A stretch of 64,000 nucleotides of DNA from JBFMGD01 sp040751775 (lineage in GTDB: Bacteria > Bacillota > Dethiobacteria > DTU022): assembly GCA_040751775.1 (NCBI GenBank), contig JBFMGD010000001.1, positions 124,001-188,000 on the forward strand, written 5' to 3'. Under the pieces are notes generated by a model, which worked only from the letters and a program-made list of their open reading frames with translations, did no database searches and was not told the origin of the DNA. This document shows, piece after piece, positions 62,636 through 64,000 of this stretch. The stretch's first letter is position 1; the number at the start of each line of letters is the position of its first letter. Made by a program: the position numbers and the translations under genes.

Positions 62636-63739
62636 ATGCGGCAGAAGGTGTTGGCTATTATTTTCGGGGGACAATCCGGCGAGCATGTCGTATCTCTCCG
62701 TTCCGCCGCTTCAATTATGGAGGCCGTTGACCGGCAGCGCTACCACATCTTGCCTGTGGGTATTACCAGGGACGGAATCTGGATCGCGGGTGATGAAGCC
62801 TGGCATGTGCTCTGGGAGCGGCGGCCTCTTGAGGAAGCGGCGCGGGCGGCGATCGTAACGGATCCGCGCCGGCCCGGTTTGTTGAGCGAAACAGCAGGCG
62901 GCGGTTCATGGATTTTTTCCCCGGTGGACCTGGCCTTTCCAGTGTTGCACGGTCCGTTCGGCGAAGATGGCACTGTCCAGGGTCTATTGGAACTGGCTGG
63001 TATTCCGTATGTCGGTTCGGGTGTTTTAGCCTCGGCGACATCAATGGATAAAGCGGTTATGAAGACCCTGTTTCAACGGGACCGCCTTCCCATAGGGCCT
63101 TACATTTATTTTACTCGCTGGGAATGGGCCGGTCAGGAGCAGTACTGGCAGAACCGGGTTGAAGCGGCACTGGGCTATCCCTGTTTTGTTAAGCCGGCTA
63201 ATCTCGGTTCCAGCGTCGGTATATCGCGGGTTAACGGAAGAGCGTTTCTGGGCGGAGCCGTGGCAGAGGCGCTGCTTTATGATGATAAAGTAGTTCTGGA
63301 ATCGTTTATCGCCGGCCGCGAGATTGAGTGCAGCGTGTTGGGGGACCTTGAACCGCGGGCCTCGCAACCCGGGGAGATTATCCCCTGTAATGATTTTTAC
63401 GACTACCGGGCCAAATATCTGGACGATCGCTCGGAATTAATCATACCGGCGCAGCTGGAACCGGCATTGGAAGAGAAGATAAAAGAGCTGGCCTGCAAGG
63501 CCTTTCAGGCTGTGGAAGCGTCCGGATTGGCCCGGGTGGACTTTTTTGTTAATCCGGCAGACCAGACTGTTACGATCAATGAAATTAACACCATTCCAGG
63601 CTTTACCTCGATTAGCATGTACCCAAAGCTCTGGGAAGCCAGCGGTATCGGTTACAGTGAGTTAATCAACCGCCTGTTGGAGCTGGCCGAATCGCGTTTT
63701 CAGCGACGCCGCTCTCTATTGGCCGCGCCGCCGGAATAA
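62636..63739 (+). CDS. ddl: D-alanine--D-alanine ligase
   Basis: ATP-grasp enzyme: IIFGGQSGEHVVSLRSAASI, GPFGEDGTVQGLLELAGIPYVG, and EINTIPGFTSISMYPKLWEASG. About 367 residues. Makes the D-Ala-D-Ala dipeptide of the peptidoglycan stem; D-lactate specificity cannot be excluded from motifs alone. ATG at 62636 with GGGGGGTG 6 bases upstream; a GTG at 62627 lies inside that site. The 235-base gap upstream has no defined promoter. Confidence 0.94.
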   Translation: MRQKVLAIIFGGQSGEHVVSLRSAASIMEAVDRQRYHILPVGITRDGIWIAGDEAWHVLWERRPLEEAARAAIVTDPRRPGLLSETAGGGSWIFSPVDLAFPVLHGPFGEDGTVQGLLELAGIPYVGSGVLASATSMDKAVMKTLFQRDRLPIGPYIYFTRWEWAGQEQYWQNRVEAALGYPCFVKPANLGSSVGISRVNGRAFLGGAVAEALLYDDKVVLESFIAGREIECSVLGDLEPRASQPGEIIPCNDFYDYRAKYLDDRSELIIPAQLEPALEEKIKELACKAFQAVEASGLARVDFFVNPADQTVTINEINTIPGFTSISMYPKLWEASGIGYSELINRLLELAESRFQRRRSLLAAPPE

Positions 63740-63768
63740 TCTGTATGGACTAAGGAGGCTGGAATAAT

Positions 63769-64000
63769 ATGCGAAAAGAGTGCCTGATGATTCCCGGGCC
63801 CACGCCGATCCCCGCAGAGGTGGCTCTGGCCATGTCTACGGGAATGTTTAACCACCGCGGACCCAGGTTTAAAGTGCTACTGGAGGAGCTAACCGCATCC
63901 CTGAAACAGGTTTTTCAAACCGAAGGCCGTCTTTATATCCTTACCGCTTCGGGAACAGGCGCGATGGAAGCGGCGATAGTGAACTTTCTTTCCCCCGGCG
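63769..64000 (+). CDS. Class V aminotransferase, N-terminal part (alanine-glyoxylate / serine-pyruvate type)
   Basis: First 77 residues, open to the window edge: MRKECLMIPGPTPIPAEV, FNHRGPRFKVLLEEL, then ILTASGTGAMEAAIVNFLSPG, the class V AGXT/PucG pattern with the PLP-phosphate-binding SGTGAMEA. AAGGAGG precedes the ATG at 63769. In related bacteria such a gene pairs with serA in serine metabolism, which cannot be seen here. Confidence 0.85.
   Translation, partial: MRKECLMIPGPTPIPAEVALAMSTGMFNHRGPRFKVLLEELTASLKQVFQTEGRLYILTASGTGAMEAAIVNFLSPG

Noticed and set aside
1..64000. CRISPR arrays, insertion sequences, prophage genes, tRNA and rRNA
   Set aside because: No regularly spaced repeats, transposase, integrase or phage-type genes, and no tRNA or rRNA sequence, were recognised on reading both strands.

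Overview
The window is the replication-origin region of a spore-forming, low-to-mid G+C Firmicute, most likely of class Clostridia. Evidence for this is the rpmH-rnpA-yidD-yidC-jag / dnaA-dnaN-recF-gyrB gene order, a soj/spo0J/noc-type partition set with a perfect parS site, the WalRK-YycHI signalling block, and the sporulation-associated yyaC and lonC genes. I cannot name the genus from sequence alone. Strand bias is strong: left of oriC (about 40.2 kb) nearly everything is on the minus strand, and right of it everything is on the plus strand, so both arms run with replication. The only intact genes against the fork are a class A penicillin-binding protein (6.1-8.2 kb) and yyaC (28.9 kb).

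Left arm, read from the origin outwards (minus strand): rpmH, rnpA, yidD, yidC, jag (ribosome and membrane insertion); mnmE and rsmG with no mnmG between them; noc-like, parA and parB (segregation), with parS two bases past parB; a DUF4446 protein; an M23 peptidase paired with a bactofilin; yyaC, CvpA-like, adk, DUF951 and an AI-2E family permease; rpsF-ssb-rpsR and rplI-lonC-dnaB (ribosome and replication); an FAD protein; a G5/M23 peptidase followed by walR-walK-yycH-yycI, murA, a histidine phosphatase, HtrA, a phosphomutase-like enzyme and a glyoxalase-II-like hydrolase; the PBP; rho; a LysM/M23 peptidase; rpmE; DUF1385, prfA and the start of prmC. Two decayed genes lie here: a murE relic (2.6-2.9 kb) and a relic of a sodium:calcium-antiporter-like membrane protein (5.3-5.8 kb).

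Right arm (plus strand): dnaA, oriC with DnaA boxes and DnaA-trio triplets, dnaN, recF, a DciA-like protein, remB, gyrB, a CBS-CBS-ACT protein, gyrA, a secreted flavoprotein-like lipoprotein, a carboxyltransferase (PycB/OadA type), then a T-box-controlled branched-chain amino-acid operon ilvE-ilvD-ilvB-ilvN-leuC-leuD (without ilvC, leuA or leuB), an EF-G paralogue behind a leader terminator, a FemAB-like peptidyltransferase, ddl, and the start of a class V aminotransferase.

The main themes are replication/segregation and cell-wall construction. There are three M23 endopeptidases, a PBP, MurA, Ddl, FemAB, a bactofilin and the WalRK system that classically controls wall hydrolases. I saw no CRISPR array, prophage, insertion sequence, tRNA or rRNA. 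I found no convincing undescribed multi-gene system. The most distinctive observations are the two gene relics, the missing mnmG, the incomplete ilv/leu operon, the probable attenuator ahead of the EF-G paralogue, and a structured 27.0-27.1 kb intergenic RNA candidate. Intergenic stretches over 300 bases are 5219-6144 (antiporter relic, then about 300 bases with nothing recognised), 45297-45662 (promoter-like site, no supported gene) and 51861-52198 (T-box leader).
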